Below are positions 53,800 through 63,806 of a stretch of DNA of 64,000 nucleotides, piece after piece (position 1 is the first letter of the stretch; each line of letters opens with the position of its first letter). Under the pieces are notes generated by a model, which was given only the letters and a program-made list of their open reading frames with translations, was not told the origin of the DNA and did no database searches. The stretch is from Nocardia uniformis NBRC 13702. GTDB taxonomy: Bacteria > Actinomycetota > Actinomycetes > Mycobacteriales > Mycobacteriaceae. A program made the translations under genes and the position numbers. The DNA lies in the NCBI RefSeq assembly GCF_001613345.1, contig NZ_BDCE01000019.1:124001-188000 (forward strand), given 5' to 3'.

Positions 53800-53900
53800 A
53801 GGGTTATTCCGCAGGCGGGTTCGACGAAGTTACGCCGCAGCCGGATTCGACGAGGGTTACACGGCACCGGATTCGACGAAGGTTTACGCCGCGCCGGATT
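53800..53900 (-). repeat. Degenerate tandem copies of the Stealth gene 3' end
   Basis: Four units of about 26 bases, each CCGGATTCGACGA or similar; the last overlaps the Stealth 3' end. On the minus strand each unit carries TCGAATCCGG...TAA, so each would end a frame like the true gene end. This suggests repeated slippage or element-linked duplication. Confidence 0.55.
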
Positions 53901-55344
53901 CGAAGGCCGTGATCGCCCCCGCGACAATGTCGTGCCGCTCCCACGGCGCCGGATCCGGGTAGTAGGTCTCCAGGAACTGCGAGACCGCCCGCACCCGTTC
54001 CGCTTCGGGGACCTCCGGGAAACTGCCGTCATTGAGGCAGAAGAAGTCCACATTGCGGCGTCGCGCCAAACCGTCCAGGAAGGCGAGTCCGGTGTAGAGC
54101 GTGGTGTCCACGTACCGCACCTTCGCCGCCTCCTGCGGTACCGCGCGCCCGGTGAGCAGCGCGTAGTAGTGGTAGAGCGAATTGGTGACCGAGATATCGG
54201 TGGCGGCGCGGAAGCGGCTGGCGCGGGTGCGCGCGAAATCCGCCGGGAACCGCTGTTCCATCTCCCTGAGCACACTGCGGCGCAGGGGCACCGGCGTGTG
54301 CTCCAGGTGCCGGGTGATCACCTGCCCGAACCGGCGCTGCAACAGATCCCGGTTCACCCGCGCGGCATTCTCGAATCCGCTGCGGCGCTCATTGTTCGGG
54401 CCCGGACCGATGCGGGTGTCGGCCTCGATGAACCGACTGATCCCGGCGGGTGTGAAGAACATGGACGGCCGCACCGGGCGGGCGAAGAACATGTCATCGT
54501 TCGAGTACAGGAAGTGCTCGCTCAGACCCTCGATATGCTGCAATTGGCATTCCACCGCATGGGAATTGAAGACCGGCAGCCCGCTGCTATCGGGGAAATG
54601 GTCCAGCGCCCGCACGACAGTCACCTGCGGATCATCGGCGAGCCACTCCGGCACCTGGGAATCGGTGGCAATGAAGATGCGGCGAATCCACGGCGCGTTC
54701 TTGCGTACCGATCGCAGCGCGTACCGCAGCTCATCGATCTGCCGGATGCGCGCGTCGGCGTCATCGCCCTCGCCGACCACCACCTGCGCCAGCATTCCCG
54801 CACGGCGCGCCCGGAATTCGGGATCGGAGCCGTCCACCCAGGAGAACACGATATCGATATCGAAACCGACATCGGTGTGGTTCGGCTCGAACATTCCGGC
54901 CAGGGTCGGCCAGCTCATCTCGTACAGCAGCACCGTGGTCTGCTCCACATCGGCCAAATCGAAAACATTGCGGGTCAACGCGTTCGGACGCGGGCACTCC
55001 ACGGTGTCACCGTGGTACTCCCACAGCTCGATCTCCACATGGTGCGCCGGATCGAGATCGCGACCGAGCCGAAATACATTGTGCTTCTTCTCATTGCACA
55101 CGAACCCCGCCACCAGCGCCGCACCCAGCACCCGACGCAGCGCCGAACGATGCTTGGCATCCACCGCCAGTACCATTCGATGCGCCGAATCCCGCACCAG
55201 CAGGAACGGCAGATCCGCCGCCATCAGCTCGGCCCGCAGATATCGCAGGTCGTCCATCACCGCCGTCGACACCGCCAGATTCGCGGCGACCGACCGCGGC
55301 ACCATTCCCACAATCTCCGGCTGCCCGGCACCCATGTCCACCAT
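53884..55344 (-). CDS. Stealth-family sugar-phosphate transferase
   Basis: A 486-residue phosphotransferase related to capsular polysaccharide phosphotransferases. The conserved regions are visible: CR1 DIDIVFSWVDGSDPEF near residue 160, CR2 DELRYALRSVRKNAPWIRRI then FIATDS, CR3 HFLYSNDDMFFARP and CR4 HDIVAGAITAF at the end. It would transfer sugar phosphate units in surface glycan synthesis. ATG 55344 follows GGAGAACGG; a GTG ten codons earlier is possible. From 55375 to 55790 no gene is seen. Confidence 0.9.
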   Translation of the reverse strand: MVDMGAGQPEIVGMVPRSVAANLAVSTAVMDDLRYLRAELMAADLPFLLVRDSAHRMVLAVDAKHRSALRRVLGAALVAGFVCNEKKHNVFRLGRDLDPAHHVEIELWEYHGDTVECPRPNALTRNVFDLADVEQTTVLLYEMSWPTLAGMFEPNHTDVGFDIDIVFSWVDGSDPEFRARRAGMLAQVVVGEGDDADARIRQIDELRYALRSVRKNAPWIRRIFIATDSQVPEWLADDPQVTVVRALDHFPDSSGLPVFNSHAVECQLQHIEGLSEHFLYSNDDMFFARPVRPSMFFTPAGISRFIEADTRIGPGPNNERRSGFENAARVNRDLLQRRFGQVITRHLEHTPVPLRRSVLREMEQRFPADFARTRASRFRAATDISVTNSLYHYYALLTGRAVPQEAAKVRYVDTTLYTGLAFLDGLARRRNVDFFCLNDGSFPEVPEAERVRAVSQFLETYYPDPAPWERHDIVAGAITAFESGAA

Positions 55345-55790
55345 CACCGTTCTCCGCTCTGTCGCGCCTATCACCTCACGTTTGGTTGGGCCGACGGTCC
55401 CGCCGCCGGACCCGAGCTCCCCTTACCGGAGCGGGTCGCGAAATCCCCTGGGAGCGTGCCGCACCTAGCACGCGTCGTTCTGGACTGTTGCTGCGTTCGT
55501 CTACGCCGGCTGGGATTCCCAACTGATCTGGCGGACGATCTTCACCGGGCGGTCATCGGCCGGTTACTCGCGCGACCTCGTCTGGACGAGGAACTGTAAC
55601 GAATGATGCAACCTGAGGTCATGGTTAGTCAATCGGATAGGCCCCAGGTGCGACGCTGTTTTCACATCCGTTACCGGACGCCCGGGCGGGAGGGCGCGAA
55701 TCGCCGACGCCAGCCGAGCACCGCCGCAACGGCTTACACTGCAAGCACGCAGTCCAGCCCGCTGTGTGAATCGATCGTGAGGTGACGAAG

Positions 55791-56267
55791 ATGGCAACGC
55801 GTGCCCAGCACCGTCAGGAGCCCTCGACAGACCATCCCGAGCTGCAAGCCCTCCCGGAGTGGCCGCTCGACACCATCGCGGTCCTCGTGACCGCCGACCC
55901 CGCACCGCACGCCATCCCGGTCTCCTGGCCGGTGCGTGCCGGTGACAGACGTATCCTGCTGAGCCTGAAATCCGATAGGGGATCCCTGGCCAGACTACGC
56001 GAGCGACCCGATGTGGCGTTGCTCATTCTCGGCGGTGGAAATGTGGCGCTCTGCGCCCGCGGCACGGCGAGTGTGATCGCCGATCCGCTGCCCGGTGCGC
56101 CCGACTACGTGGCGGTGGCCATCGACGTCGAGGCCATCGATGATCATCGGCAGTCGGCGTTCGCGGTCACGACTGGTATCCAGCGCACCGTGCTCGACCC
56201 GTCTGAGCTGCACTACCTGCAGGAGCGGGTGGCGACACTGCGCAACCTGGCGGGCGGCCGCAACTGA
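55791..56267 (+). CDS. Pyridoxamine 5'-phosphate oxidase-like FMN/F420 split-barrel protein
   Basis: A 158-residue split-barrel protein: AVLVTADPAPHAIPVSWPVR, RILLSLKSDRGSLARLRERP and DVALLILGGGNVALCARGTA. Such proteins bind FMN or F420 and reduce various substrates. ATG 55791 follows GAGG. It is followed by terD after 88 bases on the same strand. Confidence 0.82.
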   Translation: MATRAQHRQEPSTDHPELQALPEWPLDTIAVLVTADPAPHAIPVSWPVRAGDRRILLSLKSDRGSLARLRERPDVALLILGGGNVALCARGTASVIADPLPGAPDYVAVAIDVEAIDDHRQSAFAVTTGIQRTVLDPSELHYLQERVATLRNLAGGRN

Positions 56268-56355
56268 TCACAAGAAATGAACTCGCACAACGGGTCCCCA
56301 TTTCGACCATAATCATCAGGGGATGCGGTTCGAAGGGACCGCGGGGAAGGAGATC

Positions 56356-56931
56356 ATGAGCGTCAGCCTGGCCAAGGGCGGAAATGTTTCGCTGTCCAAG
56401 CAGGCCCCCAATCTGACCAAGGTGCAGGTGGGCCTCGGATGGGACGTACGTACCACTACCGGGGCGGACTACGACCTGGATGCGAGCGCACTGGCCTGTG
56501 GATCGAATATGCGAGTGCTGTCGGACGCGCATTTCGTCTTCTACAACAACCTGCGCTCACCGGAGGGCACCATCGAGCACACCGGTGACAACCTCACCGG
56601 TGAGGGCGAGGGCGACGACGAGGTGATCAATGTCGACCTGGCGGCCATGCCGCCGACGATCACCAACATCTTCTTCCCGGTGTCGATTCACGATGCCGAA
56701 ATGCGCCACCAGTCGTTCGGGCAGATCCGCAATGCCTATATCCGCGTCGTGGAGGCGCTGACCGGCGCCGAGCTGGCTCGCTTCGACCTCACCGAGGATG
56801 CCTCCACGGAGACCGCCATGGTGTTCGGGGAGCTGTACCGGCACGGACCAGAGTGGAAGTTCCGGGCCATCGGCCAGGGCTACGCCTCCGGCCTCGCGGG
56901 TATTGCCCGCGATTACGGCGTCCACATCTGA
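56356..56931 (+). CDS. terD: TerD-family protein
   Basis: A 191-residue TerD protein: MSVSLAKGGNVSLSKQAPNL, VQVGLGWDVRTTTGADYDLD, ASALAC, then FYNNLRSPEGTIEHTGDNLT and DDEVINVDL, the calcium-binding acidic loops. TerD proteins are linked to tellurite resistance and membrane stress, though isolated ones in actinobacteria may have developmental roles. ATG 56356 follows GAAGGAG. The last third of the gene is repeated at 57948-58167. Confidence 0.94.
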   Translation: MSVSLAKGGNVSLSKQAPNLTKVQVGLGWDVRTTTGADYDLDASALACGSNMRVLSDAHFVFYNNLRSPEGTIEHTGDNLTGEGEGDDEVINVDLAAMPPTITNIFFPVSIHDAEMRHQSFGQIRNAYIRVVEALTGAELARFDLTEDASTETAMVFGELYRHGPEWKFRAIGQGYASGLAGIARDYGVHI

Positions 56932-57009
56932 ACGCCACTCTCTCGGCGCCACCCCTCGGCGCCGGTGCGGACGTGAGCCGCGCTGCCGCCGAGGGGGTGC
57001 TTGCCGCGT

Positions 57010-57831
57010 TCAGGAAGCGGTACGGGCGGTGAGTCCGGTCAGGGCGACCGAGTATTCCTGCCGCTCGTCGTCGAAGCGGACGGCATAGCCCGACGCGTAG
57101 TACCCCGACTTCTGCACCGCCTCCGCCTGTTTCAGCTCGCCCGCGAACCGCGGTTCGGTGAGCAGCCAATCGCGGGTGAGCATGGGCTCGACGAACAGGT
57201 ACCGCCCATCCCACGTGCCATTGATCAGGACCTGGGTGAACTGGAAGGTCTGCGGATTGAACGGCAGGGTCGAATCCAGCCAGCGCAGGCCCGTATAGGG
57301 CACCGTTTCGGTGGCCGGATCACCGGCCGGAACATAGTCGGGCGGAAGGTATTTCGCCTCGGGCAGCGTGGCCGCACTGGCGACGTAGTCGGCGGCCGTG
57401 GGATCGATGGCGGCAACCGCCTCCGGATCCTGAAGGTAGAAGCGCAGATCGAAATGCGGTTTGTCGAAGGTCCCCGTCGGTGCGTGTCCCTGCGGAGCCC
57501 AGTCGACAACGACGTGGTCATAGGCGGTCGACTTCGCCTGTGCAGGCAGCTCGTACCTCTCGGATTTCGGGAATACACCCGTACCCACCGACACATCGGC
57601 ATGACTATCCCGGTCGGACAGTCCCTCGAGCGCGTCCCGGCTGAAGCGCAACCCGATCTCGCTGGGATTGCCGTCCGCCGCCAGCACGACATACGTTCGC
57701 GCCGTACCGCTTCCGAGCGCACGCTCGGGTCCGTAGAAGGTTCCCGCTCGACTATCGGAAGAGCCGGAGCACCCCGCGAGCCCCAGCGTCCCGGCCACTA
57801 CGATCGCCATTCCGATTCGTCGCCATGACAT
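57010..57831 (-). CDS. Lipoprotein, TTHB210/DUF5602-like
   Basis: A 273-residue exported lipoprotein: [20 protein letters not shown] with lipobox LAGC near residue 22, then [33 protein letters not shown] and [20 protein letters not shown] with FDLRFYL. This resembles DUF5602 (TTHB210-like) proteins; function unknown. It is transcribed toward terD and is enclosed by terD and its partial copy. Confidence 0.75.
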   Translation of the reverse strand: MSWRRIGMAIVVAGTLGLAGCSGSSDSRAGTFYGPERALGSGTARTYVVLAADGNPSEIGLRFSRDALEGLSDRDSHADVSVGTGVFPKSERYELPAQAKSTAYDHVVVDWAPQGHAPTGTFDKPHFDLRFYLQDPEAVAAIDPTAADYVASAATLPEAKYLPPDYVPAGDPATETVPYTGLRWLDSTLPFNPQTFQFTQVLINGTWDGRYLFVEPMLTRDWLLTEPRFAGELKQAEAVQKSGYYASGYAVRFDDERQEYSVALTGLTARTAS

Positions 57832-57947
57832 GGCGCTCACAGTACGACGAGCGATCCATCCACACACCGGGTCCGAGCCCCCAAAAACCCCCGTTATTTC
57901 CCCCTATTTCGACCTTTCGGACATACAACCGAGGCCCGTACTCATCA

Positions 57948-58167
57948 GGGCAGATCCGCAATGCCTATATCCGCGTCGTGGAGGCGCTGACCGGCGCCGA
58001 GCTGGCTCGCTTCGACCTCACCGAGGATGCCTCCACGGAGACCGCCATGGTGTTCGGGGAGCTGTACCGGCACGGACCAGAGTGGAAGTTCCGGGCCATC
58101 GGCCAGGGCTACGCCTCCGGCCTCGCGGGCATTGCCCGCGACTACGGCGTCCACATCCGAACGCCAC
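57948..58167 (+). pseudogene. Duplicated terD 3' fragment
   Basis: 220 bases match 56719-56938 with about three changes, covering the last 71 codons of terD ([20 protein letters not shown] to YGVHI). The stop codon TGA of the original is changed to CGA. There is no promoter or start. The fragment is very recent. Confidence 0.9.
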
Positions 58168-58170
58168 CCA

Positions 58171-58241
58171 AATGTCCAATTGTCTCTAAATTGAAGACAC
58201 AATCACGAATTGTGTCCTAAAATTAGAGACAACGGGACATT
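58171..58241. promoter_or_regulatory. Nested palindromic operator of the fic gene
   Basis: An imperfect 53-base palindrome (58180-58232): TTGTCTCTAAATT...GACACAAT, CACGA, then ATTGTGTC...AATTAGAGACAA. Outside it AATGTCC (58171-58177) and GGACATT (58235-58241) extend the symmetry. It ends just before the GGAGG ribosome binding site of the fic gene and is probably its operator; a strong RNA hairpin is also possible. Confidence 0.75.
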
Positions 58242-58252
58242 GGAGGTTGGCC

Positions 58253-59392
58253 GTGCTGTATGCGACGCCCACACTGGATGACGCCGATTCGGCAGTGCTG
58301 GCCGGAATATACCGTCGTCGCGACGCGATGGCATCCGCCATGCGTGTACCGAAGCGTTGGCCGGGATTGCTGCGCCGCAACCTCATGGCGCGTGCGATCC
58401 GCGGTTCGAACAGCATCGAGGGTTACGTCGTCGAGACCGACGATGCCGCCGCCGCCGTCGATTACGAAGAGGCGCTCACTGCTGACGAACGCACCTTTGC
58501 CGAGATTCGTGGGTACCGACAGGCGCTCGGCTATGTACTGACGATGGCCCAGGGCACGGGGCCGATCGACGAATCCACCCTCAAGGCACTGCATTTCATG
58601 ATGTTGGGCCACGAACTGACGAAGAGCCCGGGACAGTATCGGACCGGGCCAATCTACGTACGTGAGGATGCGAGCGGCGAAACCGTTTACGAGGGACCGG
58701 GTTCGACAACGGTGCCGCCACTTATGCGGGAACTCGTCGATACCCTGGCCGCAGAGTCGGATCCGATCATCGCCGGAGCTATGGCCCACCTGAACTTGAT
58801 GATGGTGCATCCCTTCAGGGACGGCAATGGGCGCATGGCGCGCGCACTCCAGACACTGGTGGCCTCACGTGGCGGCCTCGCCGAGCCCACGTTTTGCAGC
58901 ATCGAGGAGTGGCTCGGTGTGAACACCGAAGACTACTACCGCGTACTCGCCGTGACGGGGGGCGGTGCCTGGTCACCCAACCGAGACGCCCGCCTGTGGA
59001 TGAAGTTCAATCTCCGCGCGCACGATATCCAAGCCCAGACGGTCGAAGGCCGTATGCACCGCACTGAACACGCGTGGTTGATGCTCGACGAGTTGGTTCA
59101 CGACCGGAAATTCCCAGAGCGAGTCACCGATATTCTCTACGATGCGCTGATCGGCTTCCGCATCCGCCGCCACGGCTATCTGATCCGCGCCGATATCGAT
59201 GAGCGCACAGCCTCGCGCGATCTCAAGGCCTTGACCGACGCCGGACTACTCACTGCTCGCGGTGAGACCCGGGCCCGTCATTATGTCGCAGGCGAGGTAC
59301 TCCTCGAGGTCAAATACCGCCTGCGCGAGGATGTCCCCCGACGCATCGTGGATCCTTACCCGGGGCTGCGGGCCGAACTCTTCGCGCCATAA
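58253..59392 (+). CDS. Fic-domain AMP-transferase with N-terminal inhibitory helix
   Basis: A 379-residue Fic protein. The catalytic motif is HPFRDGNGRMAR near residues 186-197, with H186 and the anion-hole residues intact. The inhibitory motif SNSIEG (52-57; [S/T]xxxE[G/N]) is in the N-terminal part, so it is a class II Fic protein inhibited by its own glutamate. The C-terminus (about 275-350) is a winged helix (RHGYLIRADIDERTASRDLK), which may bind the palindrome upstream. GTG 58253 follows GGAGG; the TTG at 58247 is too close to it. It is a single gene. Confidence 0.92.
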   Translation: MLYATPTLDDADSAVLAGIYRRRDAMASAMRVPKRWPGLLRRNLMARAIRGSNSIEGYVVETDDAAAAVDYEEALTADERTFAEIRGYRQALGYVLTMAQGTGPIDESTLKALHFMMLGHELTKSPGQYRTGPIYVREDASGETVYEGPGSTTVPPLMRELVDTLAAESDPIIAGAMAHLNLMMVHPFRDGNGRMARALQTLVASRGGLAEPTFCSIEEWLGVNTEDYYRVLAVTGGGAWSPNRDARLWMKFNLRAHDIQAQTVEGRMHRTEHAWLMLDELVHDRKFPERVTDILYDALIGFRIRRHGYLIRADIDERTASRDLKALTDAGLLTARGETRARHYVAGEVLLEVKYRLREDVPRRIVDPYPGLRAELFAP

Positions 59393-59396
59393 TGGG

Positions 59397-60086
59397 TCAG
59401 GTGCGGGGCCAGAATTGGGTCCAGTCCTCGGCGGTGAGGGGGAGGCGGGTACTGCGGGCGGTTTCGGCGGCGTCCTCGGCGGTGCGAATGTCGGTGGCGA
59501 AGGTGAGGGTGGCTTTGCGGAGACGTTCCTCAGCGCTGTCGCCCTGTTCGAGGTGGACCACCCGGAGGGATTCGGGGACGAGGTAGTCGGGGAGCCCGGC
59601 CTTGCGACTGCGGGAGAGGACTTTCTCCGCGAGGGCGAGGGCTGGTTGGGCCATGGCGATGCCGTCCAGGCACGACCGGCGGGACTTTTCGGTGTTCTTG
59701 CGTTCTTCCCAGGCTTGTTCCTGGGCGGCGACCTTTTCCTCGGGGGTGGCGTCCGCGCCGAAGGTGTTGTCCAGGAGGTGGGGGCTGCGGTGGGTCAGCT
59801 TCTCCACCAGGGTGGCGGCCACATCGGCGAGGGTGAACTCGCCCGCGGCTTCGGCTATTCGGGAGTGGAAGAGGACCTGGAGCAGCAGGTCGCCGAGCTC
59901 CTCCCGGATGGTTTCCGCATCGTTGCACCCGATGGCGTCGAGGAGTTCATATGTCTCCTCCAGCAGGTAGGGGCGCAGGGTGTCGTGGGATTGGGTTACT
60001 TCCCAGCCGCCGAAATTCCAGAGGCGGTCCATGACGTCCACGGCTTCGGCCAGGGCCTCGGTCATGCGGTCGGTGGGGGTGCTCAT
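59397..60086 (-). CDS. mazG: MazG-family nucleoside triphosphate pyrophosphohydrolase
   Basis: A 229-residue pyrophosphohydrolase that removes aberrant nucleotides. The MazG core is at about residues 20-130: [30 protein letters not shown] (EExxE), [18 protein letters not shown] (ExxxD). It is shorter than mycobacterial MazG (about 325 residues): the N-terminal part of about 90 residues is absent. Its ATG overlaps the mfd stop (ATGA), so translation is coupled to mfd. Confidence 0.93.
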   Translation of the reverse strand: MSTPTDRMTEALAEAVDVMDRLWNFGGWEVTQSHDTLRPYLLEETYELLDAIGCNDAETIREELGDLLLQVLFHSRIAEAAGEFTLADVAATLVEKLTHRSPHLLDNTFGADATPEEKVAAQEQAWEERKNTEKSRRSCLDGIAMAQPALALAEKVLSRSRKAGLPDYLVPESLRVVHLEQGDSAEERLRKATLTFATDIRTAEDAAETARSTRLPLTAEDWTQFWPRT

Positions 60087-63000
60087 CGGGCCGCGGTCAC
60101 CTCGGTTTCGACCGTGAGATCTACCGCGCCCTGGGCTTTGCCGTCCAGGGCCAGCAGCAGATCGGCCACGAACTGGAGCAAGCGCACATCGCGCAGGCGG
60201 TCCGCGCCGACACTGTCTTCCACGCGGGGCAGCGGCAGCTGCACCACGCCGGTGACGGCGCGGTAGCTGGCATTGGGGTAGATGCGCTTGAGCCGCAACT
60301 GTTTCGAGTCGGGCAGCTGCATGGGTGCGATCTTGAGGGTGGTACCGGTGACGCCGATTTCGGCGAGTCCGTACTCGCGGGCCAGCAGCTTCAGCTTCGC
60401 CACCGAGATCAGGCGGCCGACCTCGACAGGGAGCGGACCGTAGCGGTCGAGAAGTTCTTCGACCACCGCGGCAATGGCCGAATCGTCCTGGGCGGTGGCA
60501 AGTTTGCGGTATGCCTCCAGGCGCAGGCGATCGGAGCCGATGTAGTCGGGCGGAATGTGCGCGTCGACAGGAAGGTCGATGCGGACCTCCTTGACCTCCT
60601 CATCGACGGAGATCGGCCGACCATCAGCGGCGGCGCGATAGGCCTCCACCGCTTCGCCGACCAGACGCACATAGAGATCGAAGCCGACACCGGCGACATG
60701 GCCGGACTGCTCGGCACCGAGAACATTGCCCGCACCACGGATTTCGAGGTCCTTCATGGCCACGGCCATACCCGCACCCAGATCCGAGTTCTGCGAAATG
60801 GTGGCGAGACGGTCGTAGGCGGTTTCGGTGAGCGGCTTCTCCGGCGGGTACAGGAAGTACGCGTAGCCGCGCTCACGGCTGCGGCCCACACGGCCACGCA
60901 GCTGGTGCAGCTGCGAAAGACCCAGGGCATCAGCGCGTTCCACGATCAAGGTATTGGCATTGGAGATATCCAAACCGGTTTCGATAATGGTGGTACACAC
61001 CAGCACGTCGTATTCGCGCTCCCAGAAGCCCTGTACGGTCTTCTCGAGGGTGTCCTCATTCATCTGACCGTGCGCGATCGCCACCCGCGCCTCCGGCACC
61101 AGATCGCGAATCCGCTTGGCCGCCTTCTCGATCGACGACACCCGATTGTGCACGTAGAAAACCTGGCCGTCGCGCAGCAGTTCACGGCGGATGGCGGCCC
61201 CCACCTGCTTATCGTTGTACGCGCCGACATAGGTGAGGATCGGATGCCGCTCCTCGGGCGGGGTGAGAATGGTCGACATCTCGCGGATACCGGCGAGGGA
61301 CATCTCCAGGGTGCGCGGGATCGGCGTGGCGGACATGGTCAGGACGTCCACGTGGGTGCGCAGCGCCTTGATGTGTTCCTTGTGCTCGACGCCGAAGCGC
61401 TGCTCCTCGTCGACGACGACCAGTCCGAGATCCTTCCACCGCACCCCGGTCTGCAGCAGCCGGTGCGTGCCGACCACGACATCGACCTCACCGGCGGCCA
61501 TACCCTCGAGGATTTCCCGCGAGTCGGCGGCGTCGGTGAAGCGCGACAGCCCCCGGACGGTCACCGGGAATCCGGCCATGCGCTCGGCGAAGGTCTGCAA
61601 ATGCTGCTGTGCCAGTAGCGTTGTCGGCACCAGTACGGCGACCTGCTTACCGTCCTGCACCGCCTTGAACGCCGCGCGCACCGCGATCTCGGTCTTGCCG
61701 TAACCCACATCGCCGCACACCACGCGGTCCATCGGTACGGACTTCTCCATATCCGACTTCACCTCGGCGATGGCGCTGAGCTGATCGACGGTCTCGGTGA
61801 ACGCGAACGCGTCCTCCATCTCCCGCTGCCACGGTGTATCGGGGGCGAAGGCATGGCCCGGCGCCGCCTGCCTGGCGGCGTACAGCTGCACAAGTTCGGT
61901 GGCGATCTCACGAACGGCCTTGCGCGCCTTGCGTTTCGTATTCGACCAGTCGGAGCCGCCGAGCTTGGACAGCGACGGCATTTCGCCGCCCACGTAGCGC
62001 GAGAGCTGATCGAGCGAATCCATCGGCACGAACAACCGGTCACCGGGCTGCCCGCGCTTGGACGGCGCGTATTCGATAACCAGGTATTCCCGTCGCGCCC
62101 CGCCCACGGTGCGCTCGATCATCTCCACGAACCGGCCGATGCCGTGCTGATCGTGCACCACCATGTCACCGGCGCGCAGCGCCAGCGGATCGACCTGGTT
62201 GCGCCGCTTGGCGGGAAGTTTCTTACCCTCCTGCGGCGCGGTGACCCGGTTACCGGTGAGATCGGATTCCGCGATCACCACCAGTTGCGCGGAGTCGAAC
62301 ACAATGCCGTCGTGCAGTGAACCGCACAGCACCCCGACCAGTCCGCCCACCGGTTCCGAACCCGGTTCCAGTGCGGCGGCGGGCACGTCGGCATCGCGCA
62401 GACGTTCCAGAATGCGTTGCGCCGTACCGTGTCCCGCGACCACGATGACCGCGCGGCCACCGGTGGTCACATGGGCGCGCAGCGAGGCGAAAACGGTCGC
62501 GATCAGTTCATCGGAGCCGCGGGCGGCGGGCGCGGCCAGCACCGGCAGCGCGATCTCATCGGGATGGTCGGCGGCGAGGGGACTCAGTGTCCACCAGGGC
62601 AGCCCGCGCTGCTCGGCATCGGCGTGCACCACATTCAGGCCCCGGTAGGACGAGGCCGCCAGATCCAGTCCGTGCGCGCCGAGCGGTGCGGTCGCACCGA
62701 AGGACGCGGCCGTCCACGAGGCTTCGAGGAATTCCTCACCGGTGCGCACCAGATCCGCGGCGCGCGTGCGTACCTTCTCCGGATCACACAGCAGCACATG
62801 GGTTTCCGGTGGCAGGGCCTCGGTGAGCAGGCGCAGCTCACCGGGTTGCAGCACCGGCAGCAGCGCCTCCATGCCCTCCACAGGGATGCCCTGCGCCAGC
62901 TTCTCCAGCATTTCCACCAGGGCGGCATCGGCCGGATGCTCGGCCGCCACCTCCGCGGCGCGTTCGCGAAGTTCGGTGGTGAGCAGCAGCTCCCGGCACG

Positions 63001-63697
63001 GCTGGGCGATCGCCACCTCGATGTCGACATCCGACAGCGAGCGCTGATCGGCGACCGAGAACGGCCGCAGCTCGGTGATCTCATCACCCCAGAAGTCCAC
63101 GCGCACCGGATGATCCGCGGTCGGCGGGAAGATATCGAGAATCCCGCCGCGCACCGCGAACTCGCCGCGCTTGCCGACCATATCAACCCGCTCGTAGGCG
63201 AATTCCACCAGGCGCGTGAGCAATTCGTCGAAGTCGTACTGCGCGCCGATGCGCAACACGATGGGCTCGATATCCTCGAGCCCACGCGCCATCGGCTGCA
63301 TGAGCGACCGCACGGTGGTCACCACCACTCGCAGCGGCTCCCCGTAGACGGTGTCCTCCGGGTGCGCGAGCCGCCGCAGCACCTGCAATCGCCGCCCCAC
63401 GGTATCCGCGCTCGGCGACAGCCGCTCATGCGGCAGGGTCTCCCAGGACGGGAACTGCGCCACGGCGTCGCCGAAGATTTCCGCCAGCTCGACGGTCAGG
63501 TCGTCGGCCTCGCGGCCGGTGGCCGTCACCACCACCAGCGGCCGCTCCCGAGCAATGGTCGCCGCGACGAAGGGCCGCACCGCCGAGGGTGCGACCAGCA
63601 TGGCCGACTCACGCCCGATAAGTCCCTTGACCTGCTGTAATGCGGTATCGGCCGCAGCCGCTGCGGCCAATCCAGCCAGAGGTGGACGGTGGGTGGG
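60083..63697 (-). CDS. mfd: Transcription-repair coupling factor Mfd
   Basis: A 1204-residue DNA translocase that removes stalled RNA polymerase at lesions and recruits UvrA. Domains in order: UvrB-like N-terminal part, the RNA polymerase interaction domain ([14 protein letters not shown]), the RecG-like helicase with Walker [16 protein letters not shown] box [24 protein letters not shown], motif [18 protein letters not shown], and the C-terminal regulatory domain. Full length. ATG 63697 follows AGGAG. Confidence 0.98.
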   Translation of the reverse strand, partial: PTHRPPLAGLAAAAAADTALQQVKGLIGRESAMLVAPSAVRPFVAATIARERPLVVVTATGREADDLTVELAEIFGDAVAQFPSWETLPHERLSPSADTVGRRLQVLRRLAHPEDTVYGEPLRVVVTTVRSLMQPMARGLEDIEPIVLRIGAQYDFDELLTRLVEFAYERVDMVGKRGEFAVRGGILDIFPPTADHPVRVDFWGDEITELRPFSVADQRSLSDVDIEVAIAQPCRELLLTTELRERAAEVAAEHPADAALVEMLEKLAQGIPVEGMEALLPVLQPGELRLLTEALPPETHVLLCDPEKVRTRAADLVRTGEEFLEASWTAASFGATAPLGAHGLDLAASSYRGLNVVHADAEQRGLPWWTLSPLAADHPDEIALPVLAAPAARGSDELIATVFASLRAHVTTGGRAVIVVAGHGTAQRILERLRDADVPAAALEPGSEPVGGLVGVLCGSLHDGIVFDSAQLVVIAESDLTGNRVTAPQEGKKLPAKRRNQVDPLALRAGDMVVHDQHGIGRFVEMIERTVGGARREYLVIEYAPSKRGQPGDRLFVPMDSLDQLSRYVGGEMPSLSKLGGSDWSNTKRKARKAVREIATELVQLYAARQAAPGHAFAPDTPWQREMEDAFAFTETVDQLSAIAEVKSDMEKSVPMDRVVCGDVGYGKTEIAVRAAFKAVQDGKQVAVLVPTTLLAQQHLQTFAERMAGFPVTVRGLSRFTDAADSREILEGMAAGEVDVVVGTHRLLQTGVRWKDLGLVVVDEEQRFGVEHKEHIKALRTHVDVLTMSATPIPRTLEMSLAGIREMSTILTPPEERHPILTYVGAYNDKQVGAAIRRELLRDGQVFYVHNRVSSIEKAAKRIRDLVPEARVAIAHGQMNEDTLEKTVQGFWEREYDVLVCTTIIETGLDISNANTLIVERADALGLSQLHQLRGRVGRSRERGYAYFLYPPEKPLTETAYDRLATISQNSDLGAGMAVAMKDLEIRGAGNVLGAEQSGHVAGVGFDLYVRLVGEAVEAYRAAADGRPISVDEEVKEVRIDLPVDAHIPPDYIGSDRLRLEAYRKLATAQDDSAIAAVVEELLDRYGPLPVEVGRLISVAKLKLLAREYGLAEIGVTGTTLKIAPMQLPDSKQLRLKRIYPNASYRAVTGVVQLPLPRVEDSVGADRLRDVRLLQFVADLLLALDGKAQGAVDLTVETEVTAAR

Positions 63698-63806
63698 CAT
63701 GAGGCAGACTCCTGGGCGCGGGTGAGCGATGCAGACGGCCAACCGAGTCTAATGGCTGGCACCGACGCGTCTCCGCCGCCACCCACGGCGACGCGACCCG
63801 GACGTG
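63698..63806. other. Intergenic gap between mfd and the regulator
   Basis: 109 bases without a gene; holds the mfd ribosome binding site. No terminator is evident. Confidence 0.6.

Noticed and set aside
53704..55599. A 631-codon frame opposite the Stealth gene
   Set aside because: Antisense to all four Stealth conserved regions and rich in Arg/His, as expected of a GC-rich complement.
62417..63640. A 407-codon frame opposite mfd
   Set aside because: Shadow of the Mfd N-terminal half; no family features.
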